Assembly: GCA_946479745.1 (NCBI GenBank)
Contig: CAMLGZ010000001.1
Location: 62,001-126,000, forward strand
Length of the DNA stretch: 64,000 bases
Origin: an uncultured Pseudoxanthomonas sp.
Lineage (GTDB): Bacteria; Pseudomonadota; Gammaproteobacteria; Xanthomonadales; Xanthomonadaceae
Direction: 5' to 3'
Part shown: positions 9,117 through 16,828 of the stretch, one piece after another
Position numbering within the stretch: the first letter of the stretch is position 1
Layout: every line of letters starts with the position of its first letter
Notes under the pieces: model-generated
Databases searched by the model: none
Told to the model about the DNA's origin: nothing
What the model saw: only the letters and a program-made list of their open reading frames with translations
Program-made: the position numbers and the translations under genes

Positions 9117-9152
9117 TTAATCTCAGTCCCCACTAGTCCTCGCAAGATCAGC

Positions 9153-9608
9153 TCAAACTTCCCAGCAACACCACCAATAAGGGTAGTCGTGGAAATCCCT
9201 GACAATCCCTGCGCGCACCGGATTCGATAGGCAGTACTGCACCTGCATTCGAAGGGCCGATTCGTCGCGAATTCCACGATCATGGTAGCCGGCTTGCCAG
9301 ATACCGCCGTCGGTCCTCACAGCCTTTGCGATGGCGTGGGAGGTATAGCTCTTGAACCGATGCATGACCTGCGACAGCGAAAACTCGCCCAGCCCAAGAA
9401 CCAGATGTACGTGATCCGGCATCACTACCACGGCATTGAGCTCGATTATCCGATGTTGATCCAGCCAACGTGTGCAGGCCAGCACAATCTGCGCCGAGTC
9501 TGGATTGCTGAAAAAAGAGATTCGATTGCGACAGCAGGTGGTCAGCAGATAGTAGCCACCTTTCGCCGAAGCTCGGCCGTTTCGCAATTTGCAGGAGGCA
9601 ACGGACAT
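9153..9608 (-). CDS. REP-associated tyrosine transposase (RAYT, Y1_Tnp domain)
   Basis: 151 residues from the ATG at 9608; a TTG at 9638 is an alternative. The HUH motif is VVVMPDHVHLVL, with the two metal-binding histidines, and the likely catalytic tyrosine lies in MQVQYCLSNPVRAG near the C-terminus, followed by YWWC. Other family marks are GGYYLLTTCCRNR, FKSYTSHAI and GGIWQAGYHDRGIR. RAYTs are domesticated relatives of IS200/IS605 transposases that cut and join single-stranded REP hairpins. The gene is flanked on both sides by matching 27-bp-arm hairpins, the usual RAYT arrangement. The frame is intact. Confidence 0.93.
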   Translation of the reverse strand: MSVASCKLRNGRASAKGGYYLLTTCCRNRISFFSNPDSAQIVLACTRWLDQHRIIELNAVVVMPDHVHLVLGLGEFSLSQVMHRFKSYTSHAIAKAVRTDGGIWQAGYHDRGIRDESALRMQVQYCLSNPVRAGIVRDFHDYPYWWCCWEV

Positions 9609-9711
9609 CTGTAAACGGTCATAGCAGTTGAACCGCAAGTGTTTCCGGCATCAGCGGGACACGCGATAGGGAAACTACCGGCTGACGATAGGAATTCGCC
9701 GACCATGCGAA

Positions 9712-9775
9712 GAGCTCGCGCCGGGACGGCGCTCCCACGAACGCCGATGTGGGAGCACCGTCCCGGCGCGAGCTC
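9712..9775. repeat. REP hairpin, upstream side of the RAYT gene
   Basis: Second copy of the RAYT-flanking hairpin: arms 9712-9738 and 9749-9775 with one mismatch (GCACC for GCGCC in the right arm) and a 10-base loop. The loop differs from the copy at 9048 while the arms are almost identical. It lies between the RAYT and the desaturase stop codon. Confidence 0.92.
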
Positions 9776-9789
9776 TTAATCGCGGTGGC

Positions 9790-10926
9790 TCAGCCCGCTT
9801 GGGTCTGCAACGCGGCAGATACGCGCGGCGGCCGGCTCGGCCACGCGTGCCGCAGGATTCGCCAGATCACTTGGCCGAACTGCTTGGGCAGCGAACCAGT
9901 GTTGTAGTGCTGGCCGTAGCGCGCGCAGATCGCTTTCACTTCCGGCGCGACTTCCGCGTAGCGGTTGGCCGGGATGTCGGGATAGAAATGGTGCTCGATC
10001 TGGTGGCTCAGGTTGCCCGACATCACATTGAGCAGTTTCCCGCCCGCCAGGTTGGAGGAACCACGCAACTGGCGTACGTACCAATGCCCACGCGACTCGT
10101 TGCGGATGGATTCTTTCGGGAAAGTCTCCGCATCGGCGGTGAAGTGGCCGCAGAAGATGATGGTGAAGGTCCACAGATTACGCAGCAGGTTGGCCACCAC
10201 GTTGCCGGCCAACACGGCCAGGAAGAACGGGCCAGCCAGCAGCGGGAACACCACGTAGTCCTTCAGCACCTGACGCAGCATCTTCTTGCCCACCGGCTTG
10301 AACGCCTTGCGCATCTGCGCATTGCTGGTCTTGCCGGCCCACCAGCGGCCCAGCTTCAAATCCTGGATGGCCACGCCCCACTCGAACAGCAGCGCGAACA
10401 CCACCGCGATGAACGGCTGCATCAGGAAGAACGGACGCCAGCGCTGCTCCGGGAAAATGCGCAGCAAACCGTAGCCGATGTCGTCGTCCATGCCGCGCAC
10501 GTTGGTGTAGGTGTGGTGCTGGAAATTGTGCGTCTTGCGCCAGCTGGCACTGGTGCCGGCGATATCCCATTCGTAGGTCTTGCCGTTGAGATGCGGATCG
10601 TTCATCCAGTCGTATTGGCCGTGGATGACGTTGTGGCCCAGCTCCATGTTTTCCAGAATCTTGGACAGCGCCAGCAACAGCGTGCCTACGATCCATGCCG
10701 GCCAGAACAGGCCTACGAAGACCAATGGCAGCGAGGCGAACAGCAGCACCCGGCCGGCGATTTCCGTATAGCGCACCGCCTTGACGATGCCGCGGATGTA
10801 ATCGGCGTCGCGCTGCCCCAGCGTGGCGACGGTGCGGGCGCGCACGGCGTCCAGTTCGGCGGCGAAACCGTCTAGTTCGGCAGGGCTCAGTGTGCGGTTG
10901 CGAGAGTTCTGGTTCATGGCCTTCAT
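9790..10926 (-). CDS. Membrane fatty acid desaturase
   Basis: 378 residues with the three histidine boxes of membrane di-iron desaturases: HNVIH (about 98-102), HNFQHH (133-138) and QIEHH (about 309-313). Hydrophobic segments around 58-90, 155-180 and 225-255 place it in the inner membrane. It inserts a double bond into acyl chains using electrons from the protein encoded just upstream. Its ATG overlaps that gene's stop (ATGA at 10926). The pairing matches DesB/DesC of Pseudomonas aeruginosa, where the substrate is an acyl-CoA and the double bond is delta-9; this is inferred here, not shown. The divergent FabR/DesT-type gene is the likely regulator. Confidence 0.92.
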   Translation of the reverse strand: MKAMNQNSRNRTLSPAELDGFAAELDAVRARTVATLGQRDADYIRGIVKAVRYTEIAGRVLLFASLPLVFVGLFWPAWIVGTLLLALSKILENMELGHNVIHGQYDWMNDPHLNGKTYEWDIAGTSASWRKTHNFQHHTYTNVRGMDDDIGYGLLRIFPEQRWRPFFLMQPFIAVVFALLFEWGVAIQDLKLGRWWAGKTSNAQMRKAFKPVGKKMLRQVLKDYVVFPLLAGPFFLAVLAGNVVANLLRNLWTFTIIFCGHFTADAETFPKESIRNESRGHWYVRQLRGSSNLAGGKLLNVMSGNLSHQIEHHFYPDIPANRYAEVAPEVKAICARYGQHYNTGSLPKQFGQVIWRILRHAWPSRPPRVSAALQTQAG

Positions 10927-12029
10927 CAGAGATCGAGGACAAGGTCGGTGCTGGCGCTGCTGATGCAGAGCTTCAGCGCGGAAGCGGGCTCGTGGAACAG
11001 TTCGCCGGTATGCAGATGGCGGGTGACGCCGGAAGACTTGCCGCAGGAACAGGTGTTGCAGATGCCCATGCGGCAGCCGGACGCCGGTTTGAAGCCTTCG
11101 GCCTCCAGCGCGGTCAGCAGGGACTGGCCGCGCGGCAGGGTGAGCGTGCGTCCACTGGCGGCCAGGGTGACTTGGACGCTGCCGGTGTCCTCGATCAGGC
11201 GCGGCGGCGGGGAAAAGGCTTCCGCATGGAAAGATTCCGCAGCCGGCGCAAGCAGCGATCTGGCGCTGTCCACGAAACCGCCGGGGCCGCAGGCGTACAC
11301 CTGCCGTGAGGCCACGTCGCCGACCAGCGATCGGATCGATTCCTCGCTGATCCGGCCAGCAGGTTCATCGCCCGCAGCGGTTTCCCGGGTCAGCACGAAA
11401 TGCACAACGAAGTTCGCGTGCTGCGCGGCGAGCTTTTTCAATTCATCCACGAAGCAGAGCTCATCCCGCGTCCGCGCCCAATAGACCAGGGTCAGTGGCA
11501 CCGGCATGCCCTGCACCGCCAGAGCGCGGGTCATGGACACCAAGGGAGTAACGCCGCTGCCGGCCGCCAGGAATAGCCAACTGCCCTGTGGGGAAGCCGG
11601 CAGAGTCATCTCGCCGAAGGCCTGGCCGATTTCGAGCACGTCGCCGATGCGTGCGTGTTGGCACAGGTAGCGGCTCAGTTTTCCGCCCTCGACGCCCTTC
11701 ACCGTGATGGCCAGGCGGCCGTCGGTGGTCGAGGCATGGGTAAGGCTGTAACTGCGGGTCACGCGCACGCCATCGATCTGCGCGCTGATATTGAGGTGCT
11801 GGCCAGGCTGGAAGCCGGCCCAATGGCGGTTCGGCTGCAGCCACAGGGTGACGGCATCGGCCGATTCCGCCTTCCGCTCCGTTATTCGCGCCATCGGGCG
11901 GTCCCAGGACCAGGTCCGATTCAACCGGGACGCCCAGAAATCAAAGACTTGCGGGGCGATCAGCGGCTGGACCAGGCGTTTCAGCCGGTTCCGGGGATTT
12001 ACGGTGGGGGGGCGGACTAAAGCATTCAT
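10926..12029 (-). CDS. Ferredoxin--NAD(P)H reductase with C-terminal 2Fe-2S domain (desaturase electron donor)
   Basis: 367 residues from the ATG at 12029. An FAD-binding reductase domain carries RSYSLT for flavin and is followed by the NAD(P)-binding region (GSWLFLAAGSGVTPLVSMTR and YACGPGGFV). A plant-type [2Fe-2S] ferredoxin domain closes the protein, with cysteines in SGCRMGICNTCSC and a fourth in LKLCIS. It passes electrons from a pyridine nucleotide to the desaturase encoded next in the operon, like P. aeruginosa DesC. The frame runs upstream to 12299 but would cross the divergent regulator. The short region before this ATG carries overlapping palindromes that probably control it. Confidence 0.92.
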   Translation of the reverse strand: MNALVRPPTVNPRNRLKRLVQPLIAPQVFDFWASRLNRTWSWDRPMARITERKAESADAVTLWLQPNRHWAGFQPGQHLNISAQIDGVRVTRSYSLTHASTTDGRLAITVKGVEGGKLSRYLCQHARIGDVLEIGQAFGEMTLPASPQGSWLFLAAGSGVTPLVSMTRALAVQGMPVPLTLVYWARTRDELCFVDELKKLAAQHANFVVHFVLTRETAAGDEPAGRISEESIRSLVGDVASRQVYACGPGGFVDSARSLLAPAAESFHAEAFSPPPRLIEDTGSVQVTLAASGRTLTLPRGQSLLTALEAEGFKPASGCRMGICNTCSCGKSSGVTRHLHTGELFHEPASALKLCISSASTDLVLDL

Positions 12030-12051
12030 GACTAACACTATACACACGCAA

Positions 12052-12076
12052 ATACAGTCGTGTATACAACTGTATA
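12052..12076. promoter_or_regulatory. Two overlapping palindromes between desaturase operon and FabR-type gene
   Basis: ATACAGTCGTGTAT (12052-12065, 5-bp arms) and TATACAACTGTATA (12063-12076, 6-bp arms, 2-bp centre) overlap by three bases, so their centres are 11 bp apart, about one helical turn. They lie between the two divergent start codons (12029 and 12091), over the likely -10 of the regulator (TATATT, 12073-12078) and upstream of a TATAGT at 12037-12042 facing the operon. They are a good candidate operator for the TetR-type protein; binding is inferred. Confidence 0.6.
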
Positions 12077-12090
12077 TTAACAACACCGAT

Positions 12091-12777
12091 ATGATGCAGT
12101 CACGTAATAGCCGAGCCCGCCCCATCGCCGTGATCCCGCACCCTGAAGAACACCCCGACGGCGACCCGAGCACAGGCCGCAAGGCCTCGATTTCACGCGA
12201 AGACCTGTTGTCCGCGGCTTTGAAGCTGATCGGCCCGCATCGCAGCGTGTCCACGCTGAGCTTGCGCGAAGTAGCGCGCGAAGCCGGCATCGCCCCCAAT
12301 AGCTTCTACCGCCAGTTCCGCGACATGGACGAGCTGGCCGTGGCGCTGATCGACCTGGCCGGGCGCTCCCTGCGCAAGGTCATCGGCGAAGCGCGGCAGC
12401 GTATCGGCTCGGATAAGAGCATCGTGCGGGGGTCGGTCTCGGCCTTCATCGAGCAGCTGCGCGCCGACGACAAACTGCTGCACGTGCTGTTGCGCGAAGG
12501 CACGGTGGGATCGGATGCTTTCAAGCAGGCAGTGGACCGGGAGCTGGAGTTCTTCGAGGATGAGTTGCGTATCGACCTGATCCGTCTGGCCGCCGCCGAT
12601 GGCGCCACCCTGCACGAGCCCGCACTGGTGTCCAAGGCCATCACCCGTCTTGTATTCGCAATGGGCGCCACCGCCATGGATCTTCCGCCTGAAAAAGATG
12701 CGGAGCTGATCGAGCAACTCTCGCAGATGGTGCGCATGATCCTCACCGGCTCGCGCGCCATCGCCGAAGAATCGTAG
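12091..12777 (+). CDS. TetR-family regulator of unsaturated fatty acid synthesis, FabR/DesT-like
   Basis: 228 residues. The helix-turn-helix at about 53-76 (STLSLREVAREAGIAPNSFY, then RQFRD) is nearly the FabR/DesT consensus. The C-terminal ligand domain also resembles FabR (RLVFAMGATAMDLPPE). The family senses the ratio of saturated to unsaturated acyl-CoA/ACP and represses desaturase or fabA/fabB genes. Divergence from a desaturase and reductase operon fits the DesT arrangement of Pseudomonas. Start: ATG at 12091 or 12094; the long open frame upstream to 11791 is antisense overlap. The N-terminal 35 residues before the domain are polar and longer than in E. coli FabR. Its TAG stop lies in the head of a hairpin repeat. 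Confidence 0.87.
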   Translation: MMQSRNSRARPIAVIPHPEEHPDGDPSTGRKASISREDLLSAALKLIGPHRSVSTLSLREVAREAGIAPNSFYRQFRDMDELAVALIDLAGRSLRKVIGEARQRIGSDKSIVRGSVSAFIEQLRADDKLLHVLLREGTVGSDAFKQAVDRELEFFEDELRIDLIRLAAADGATLHEPALVSKAITRLVFAMGATAMDLPPEKDAELIEQLSQMVRMILTGSRAIAEES

Positions 12778-12863
12778 GTCGGGGCTACGCCCCCGACGCA
12801 CGGAAACTCTGAGCCACACGGGAATTCCGAATACCGCGCGTCGGGGGCGTAGCCCCGACCTAC
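12774..12863. repeat. REP-like hairpin, GTAGGTCGGGGCTACG family
   Basis: 28-bp arms at 12774-12801 (beginning GTAGGTCGGGGCTACGCCCC) and 12836-12863, with one differing base in the arms. It lies exactly between two convergent genes and contains both of their stop codons: TAG 12775-12777 of the TetR gene and TAG (reverse) 12862-12860 of the L,D-transpeptidase. A second copy is at 36353-36425. Confidence 0.92.
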
Positions 12864-13351
12864 GGGTTGATGCGGATCGGCGTGCCCACTGGCACCAGCC
12901 GCCATATCTCTTCGATCTGCGCATTGGTGACGGCGATGCAGCCGTCGGTCCAATCGCCAGTGTAGCCCGGCGGCGTGCTGCCATGGAGCATGATGTCGCC
13001 GCCCGGATCGACGCCGCGCTTCCTGGCTTGCTCGCGATCGGCTTGATTGGGATAAGACACCCGCAGCGACAAATGGAAACGGCTTTGCGCATTCCGATAG
13101 GTGATGCGGTAATCGCCTTCCGGCGTGCGCTCGTCGCCCTGTCGGCGCTTGGGCCCTACCGGCGCGTCGCCCAGCGCGATGCGATAAGAGTGCAGCACTT
13201 TGCCATCGCGCAACAGTTCCATCCTGCGCGTGGATTTGAATACGCGGATGGCATCGGCCTGCTCGGCCTTCGGCGCTAGGCCCGGAGCTGCGGATGCACT
13301 ATGAGGGAAAATCAGGGCCAGCGAGAAAACCGCCAGCAACCATATCCGCAT
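12860..13351 (-). CDS. L,D-transpeptidase (YkuD domain), exported
   Basis: 163 residues. A signal peptide (MRIWLLAVFSLALIFPHSAS, then AA) sends it to the periplasm. The YkuD domain follows: IRVFKSTRRMELL, ALGDAPVGPKRRQGDERTPEG, MLHG, and the catalytic region GDWTDGCIAVTN, with the active cysteine and HG histidine. Such enzymes make 3-3 peptidoglycan cross-links or attach proteins to peptidoglycan; this short single-domain form resembles YafK/ErfK-type proteins. ATG at 13351 shares a base with the stop of the upstream aidB-like gene (TGATG), so the two are probably cotranscribed. Its TAG stop lies inside the repeat at 12774-12863. Confidence 0.92.
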   Translation of the reverse strand: MRIWLLAVFSLALIFPHSASAAPGLAPKAEQADAIRVFKSTRRMELLRDGKVLHSYRIALGDAPVGPKRRQGDERTPEGDYRITYRNAQSRFHLSLRVSYPNQADREQARKRGVDPGGDIMLHGSTPPGYTGDWTDGCIAVTNAQIEEIWRLVPVGTPIRINP

Positions 13352-14985
13352 CACGGCAATGCCCGGCTTATCATTTCATTGATGCCCTGGCTGGCCGGCA
13401 AGGTGCCGAAGGCCAGACCATGCCTTCCTTGCAGGCGGCTGGCTACGAACAATGCTGCGGCGGGACTTCCGGAATTCAGCAACACAGCCGCCTGCAACGC
13501 CAGCGCCAAGCGCTCGACGAGCATGCGGGCGCCGAATTCGTCGGCCGATTGCGATGCGAGCTGCGCGCGCAGTTCCGCGACAGTCCGATCGTACCCGGCA
13601 TCGCTGCCCTTCGCGGTTTCAAGCTCGGCCAGCAGCGCGGCACCGGTCTCTGGCTCTCGCGACAGTGCACGCAACACATCCAGGCACTGGATGTTGCCGC
13701 TGCCTTCCCAGATGGAATTGAGCGGCGCCTGTCGATACAGCCGCGGCAGGATCGATTCTTCCACGTAACCGGCGCCGCCCAGGCACTCCTGCGCCTCGTT
13801 GACGAAAGCGGGCGCGCGTTTGCACAGCCAATACTTGCCGATGGCGGTGGAAATACGGGAGAAGGCGGCTTCGGCGGCGTTCGGCGGCGCGGCATCCACC
13901 GCGCGCGCAACGCGCAGCGAGAACGCCAGCGCGGCTTCGGATTCCAGCGACAGATCGGCCAGCACGTTGCGCATCAACGCATGTTCCGCCAGCGGTTTAC
14001 CGAAGCTGGCCCGGTGGCGCGCATGATGGATCGCCTGCGCCAACGCCATGCGCATTTCCGCGGCGGCGCCCAGCATGCAGTCCAGGCGGGTGAACATCAC
14101 CATCTCGATAATGGTCGCCACGCCGCGGCCTTCTTCGCCTACGCGCCGGGCCCACGCGCCGCAGAACTCGACCTCGGACGAAGCATTGGACCAGTCTCCC
14201 AACTTGTCCTTCAAACGCATCAGCCGGAAAGCGTTCTTGTCGCCGCTATCCAAGCGACGTGGCAACAGGAAACAGGTCAGTCCGCCGGGCGCTTGCGCCA
14301 GCACCAGGAATCCGTCGGACATCGGCGCCGAGAAGAACCACTTGTGACCGACCAGCGCATATTCGCCTTCGCCCGCGAGTGGCGTGGCGACGGTGGCGTT
14401 GCTGCGCACGTCCGAGCCGCCCTGCTTTTCGGTCATGCCCATACCCAGCGTGACGCCGGACTTCCGCGCGATAGGAAGCTCGCGCGAATCGTAGGAAGGC
14501 GCGGCCGCCTTATCGGCCCATTCGCGCAACGCCGGTTCGCGGCGCAGCACCGGAACCGCCGCATGAGTCATGGTCAATGGACAACTGGTGCCGGCTTCCA
14601 CTTGATGGTGCAGATAACTGAGCGCGGCGCGGGCGACATGCGCGCCGGGTTGCGGCTCGTGCCAGGAAAGACCGGCGACGCCATGGCTTTTGGCCGCCTC
14701 CATCAGCCGGTGATAGGCCGGGTGGAATTCCACCGCATCGATGCGATGGCCGAAGCGGTCGTGGGTCTTCAAACGCGGCTTGTCGCGGTTGGCGTCGAAG
14801 CCGATGCGGTAGAGCTCGTCGCCCGCGAGCCGCGCGTACTCAGAGAGCCGTGGTGCGAATGCGGCCGCGCCTTCGCGCATCATCGCTTCGCGCAACACGG
14901 CGTCGTCCGCCCAGAGATCGCGCGGCTCGAACGGCGGTGGCTGATTGTCGACGCGATGGGTTTCGAAAGGCGGCAGCTTGTCCAT
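13351..14985 (-). CDS. aidB: AidB-like acyl-CoA dehydrogenase
   Basis: 544 residues, the size of AidB and larger than ordinary acyl-CoA dehydrogenases (about 380). Family marks are an N-terminal extension (RVDNQPPPFEPRDLWADD), GMGMTEKQGGSDVRSN at the flavin/substrate site, YALVGHKWFFSAPMSD and the C-terminal ECLGGAGYVEES and NSIWEGSGNIQ. AidB binds FAD and DNA and is part of the alkylation (Ada) response in E. coli, where it is thought to inactivate alkylating agents or protect DNA. No ada gene is in this window. It overlaps the L,D-transpeptidase start by one base. A different acyl-CoA dehydrogenase role cannot be excluded. Confidence 0.9.
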   Translation of the reverse strand: MDKLPPFETHRVDNQPPPFEPRDLWADDAVLREAMMREGAAAFAPRLSEYARLAGDELYRIGFDANRDKPRLKTHDRFGHRIDAVEFHPAYHRLMEAAKSHGVAGLSWHEPQPGAHVARAALSYLHHQVEAGTSCPLTMTHAAVPVLRREPALREWADKAAAPSYDSRELPIARKSGVTLGMGMTEKQGGSDVRSNATVATPLAGEGEYALVGHKWFFSAPMSDGFLVLAQAPGGLTCFLLPRRLDSGDKNAFRLMRLKDKLGDWSNASSEVEFCGAWARRVGEEGRGVATIIEMVMFTRLDCMLGAAAEMRMALAQAIHHARHRASFGKPLAEHALMRNVLADLSLESEAALAFSLRVARAVDAAPPNAAEAAFSRISTAIGKYWLCKRAPAFVNEAQECLGGAGYVEESILPRLYRQAPLNSIWEGSGNIQCLDVLRALSREPETGAALLAELETAKGSDAGYDRTVAELRAQLASQSADEFGARMLVERLALALQAAVLLNSGSPAAALFVASRLQGRHGLAFGTLPASQGINEMISRALP

Positions 14986-15036
14986 GGGCCGATTCTAGCG
15001 GCATGGGCCTATGTCCGGCGTGGTCGGTAAGAGCGC

Positions 15037-15104
15037 GTAGGAGCGACGTAAGTCGCGAAGCCAAGCCACGCTAAGAACTGTGGCTTCGCGACTTACGCTC
15101 CTAC
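15037..15104. repeat. REP-like hairpin, GTAGGAGCGACGTAAG family
   Basis: Imperfect copy of the element at 1773-1827: left arm from 15037, right arm 15080-15104, in which three bases of the arm (GTC) are missing. It separates the aidB start from the 3' end of the monooxygenase, and the reverse-strand TAG of that gene (15103-15101) lies in the right end of the hairpin. Confidence 0.88.
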
Positions 15105-16336
15105 GCGCCGCCGCCCGCTCCTAATGCTTCGATGAAGTCCGGCTGCAGCGCGTATTTCCCCAACCACCCCTGCTGCGTGCCGCTGAGGATGCGCAGCATA
15201 TGGCCACGGCCGCCGGGCAGTTTTCCCAAAGGAAGGAAACTGACGTCGCGCACTCGCGCCACCATGTCGTAATCCGACTGGAACAGCGGAGTCAGCCAGT
15301 GGCTCCAGAAGTGATAGATGGAAACGTGCTTGCGGCGCACGTGCTGGTACCGCGCCAATGCGCTGTCCAGACTGGCTTGCTCACGCAGCGCGTCCCGCAA
15401 CGCCATCGCATCCATCAGCGCCATGTTGACGCCCTGCCCCAGTTGCGGACTCATCGCATGCGCCGCATCGCCTGCCAGCACCAGACGTCCGCAATGCCAG
15501 CGCTTCTGTATCGCATCGCGATAGCTGGCGCGGGCCAGTTGGGAAGATTCGGTGATGCCCTCAAGCCGCATGCCCGCTTGCGGCCAGATGCCGGCCACTT
15601 CCTGCAACCATGCCGTCATTCCCCGCGACTGCCAAGCATCGAAATCCGACCTGGGCAGACTCCAGAAGAAACTCAAGCGCGGCACATCGTCGCCGGGTCG
15701 GGTGCCGACCGGCAGCAGCCCGATCATCTTGCGTGCAGCCACATAGCGCTGGCGCAGCTCGTCCGGCCATGGCCAGTCGCCGCGCGCAACCAGACACCAG
15801 AGCGCGCCCCAGGGGTACACCCGATCCATGCGGCTCGGCGAGACCTGCTGGCGCAATTGCGAAGCCGAACCATCCGCCGCGACAACCAGATCGAAAGGGC
15901 CATGCTTGCGGCCATGCTCGTCCAACAGTCTGCCGGTGTCGTGATCGACATCGGTCACGCGAGTGCCGCGATGCATGCCGGCAATGCCTTCCCAGGCCTC
16001 GGCCAGCAGCGCGAACAGGGCACCGCGCTGCATACCCAGGCCGTACATGCGCGCATCGAGGCCTTGGTAACGCATGTCCATGACTCCGCGCCCACAGGGC
16101 GTTTCGCCATACAGCCGCCTGACCGGCGCCCCATGCTCCAGTGCAGCAGGAAGCAGCCCCATCTGCCACAGCACCTGCAGGCCTGTCGGCTGCAGCAGGA
16201 AGCCGGCGCCGACCGGACCCGGTTCCGGCGCGCGTTCGAACACTTCGACCTTGTGTCCGTCGCGCGAAAGCAGGATCGCCAGGGCCTGGCCGGCCGTTCC
16301 GTAGCCAATGATGGCGATGTTGAGTGGACGGGTCAT
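15101..16336 (-). CDS. FAD-dependent monooxygenase (UbiH/PHBH-like)
   Basis: 411 residues. The N-terminal Rossmann FAD motif is IAIIGYGTAGQALAILLSRDG with VEVFER (the acidic ribose-binding end). The DG motif lies in VVAADGSASQLR and the second FAD motif is LVLAGDAAHAMSPQLGQGVN, then MALMDA. These define group A single-component aromatic hydroxylases, which use NAD(P)H and oxygen. The substrate cannot be inferred, and no aromatic-degradation genes are nearby. It is a lone leftward gene: cspA is upstream with its own terminator, and a hairpin repeat forms its downstream boundary and supplies the stop. ATG at 16336 is chosen as the first in-frame start before the FAD motif. Confidence 0.88.
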   Translation of the reverse strand: MTRPLNIAIIGYGTAGQALAILLSRDGHKVEVFERAPEPGPVGAGFLLQPTGLQVLWQMGLLPAALEHGAPVRRLYGETPCGRGVMDMRYQGLDARMYGLGMQRGALFALLAEAWEGIAGMHRGTRVTDVDHDTGRLLDEHGRKHGPFDLVVAADGSASQLRQQVSPSRMDRVYPWGALWCLVARGDWPWPDELRQRYVAARKMIGLLPVGTRPGDDVPRLSFFWSLPRSDFDAWQSRGMTAWLQEVAGIWPQAGMRLEGITESSQLARASYRDAIQKRWHCGRLVLAGDAAHAMSPQLGQGVNMALMDAMALRDALREQASLDSALARYQHVRRKHVSIYHFWSHWLTPLFQSDYDMVARVRDVSFLPLGKLPGGRGHMLRILSGTQQGWLGKYALQPDFIEALGAGGGA

Positions 16337-16421
16337 TGCACTCCTGTGGCCGGCGATGGGAATTTGGTAGATCCATTATAGAAATTGCGGCGCGGTCGTC
16401 GCCGACCAAAACCCGCGTCGG

Positions 16422-16449
16422 CGTCATCCCAGCGCAAGCTGGGATGACG
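16422..16449. repeat. Perfect 12-bp-stem hairpin (CGTCATCCCAGC family)
   Basis: CGTCATCCCAGC, loop GCAA, then GCTGGGATGACG. Related in sequence to the longer element at 59374-59476 (CGTCATTCCAGCG...). It lies between cspA's terminator and the monooxygenase. Dispersed short repeats of this sort are common in the family. Confidence 0.8.
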
Positions 16450-16480
16450 ATCGAATTAATGACCTTGCCTGACCGCCCAT

Positions 16481-16511
16481 AAAAAAACCCCGCCTTGGCG
16501 GGGTTCAAAAA
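16481..16511 (-). terminator. Intrinsic terminator of the cold-shock gene
   Basis: On the reverse strand a GC-rich stem (CCCCGCC/GGCGGGG, 16488-16503, minimal loop) is followed by seven T residues; A-tracts on the other side make it potentially bidirectional. It lies about 20 bases after the cspA-like stop codon. Confidence 0.9.
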
Positions 16512-16532
16512 AATCGGAAAACAAATGGGGGA

Positions 16533-16739
16533 TCAGGCTGCAGGCTCGATGTTCGATGCCTGTGCGCCCTTCGGGCCCTGGGTCAGCTCGTAGCTGACGC
16601 GCTGGCCTTCTTGCAGGCTGCGGAAGCCCTTGCTGTTGATCGCGGAGTGGTGGGCAAAGACATCGGCGCTGCCATCTTCCGGCGCGATGAATCCGAAGCC
16701 CTTGGCGTCATTGAACCATTTCACGGTACCGTACGGCAT
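16533..16739 (-). CDS. Cold-shock protein, CspA family
   Basis: 68 residues, normal CspA length. RNP1 is KGFGFI and RNP2 is VFAHHSAI (VFVH in most relatives). The start [15 protein letters not shown] and the end [10 protein letters not shown] are typical. It binds single-stranded RNA or DNA and acts as an RNA chaperone. ATG at 16739 is preceded by AAGGAAA about ten bases upstream, which settles the start; the longer frame to 16832 is not needed. It lies between the MTI phosphorylase stop and its own terminator, so it is probably a single-gene unit. Cold induction is not shown by the sequence. Confidence 0.95.
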   Translation of the reverse strand: MPYGTVKWFNDAKGFGFIAPEDGSADVFAHHSAINSKGFRSLQEGQRVSYELTQGPKGAQASNIEPAA

Positions 16740-16828
16740 AGCTCTGGTATTTCCTTTTGGATGCGGGTGGTGTGGTCTGTGCGCAAGACGCACCGGCGGA
16801 GTATGCAAATACCGGGCCGCGTTGACAA

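Noticed and set aside
13294..15030. 578-codon frame opposite the aidB-like gene
   Set aside because: Shadow of a conserved acyl-CoA dehydrogenase; low-complexity Arg/Gln/His-rich translation.
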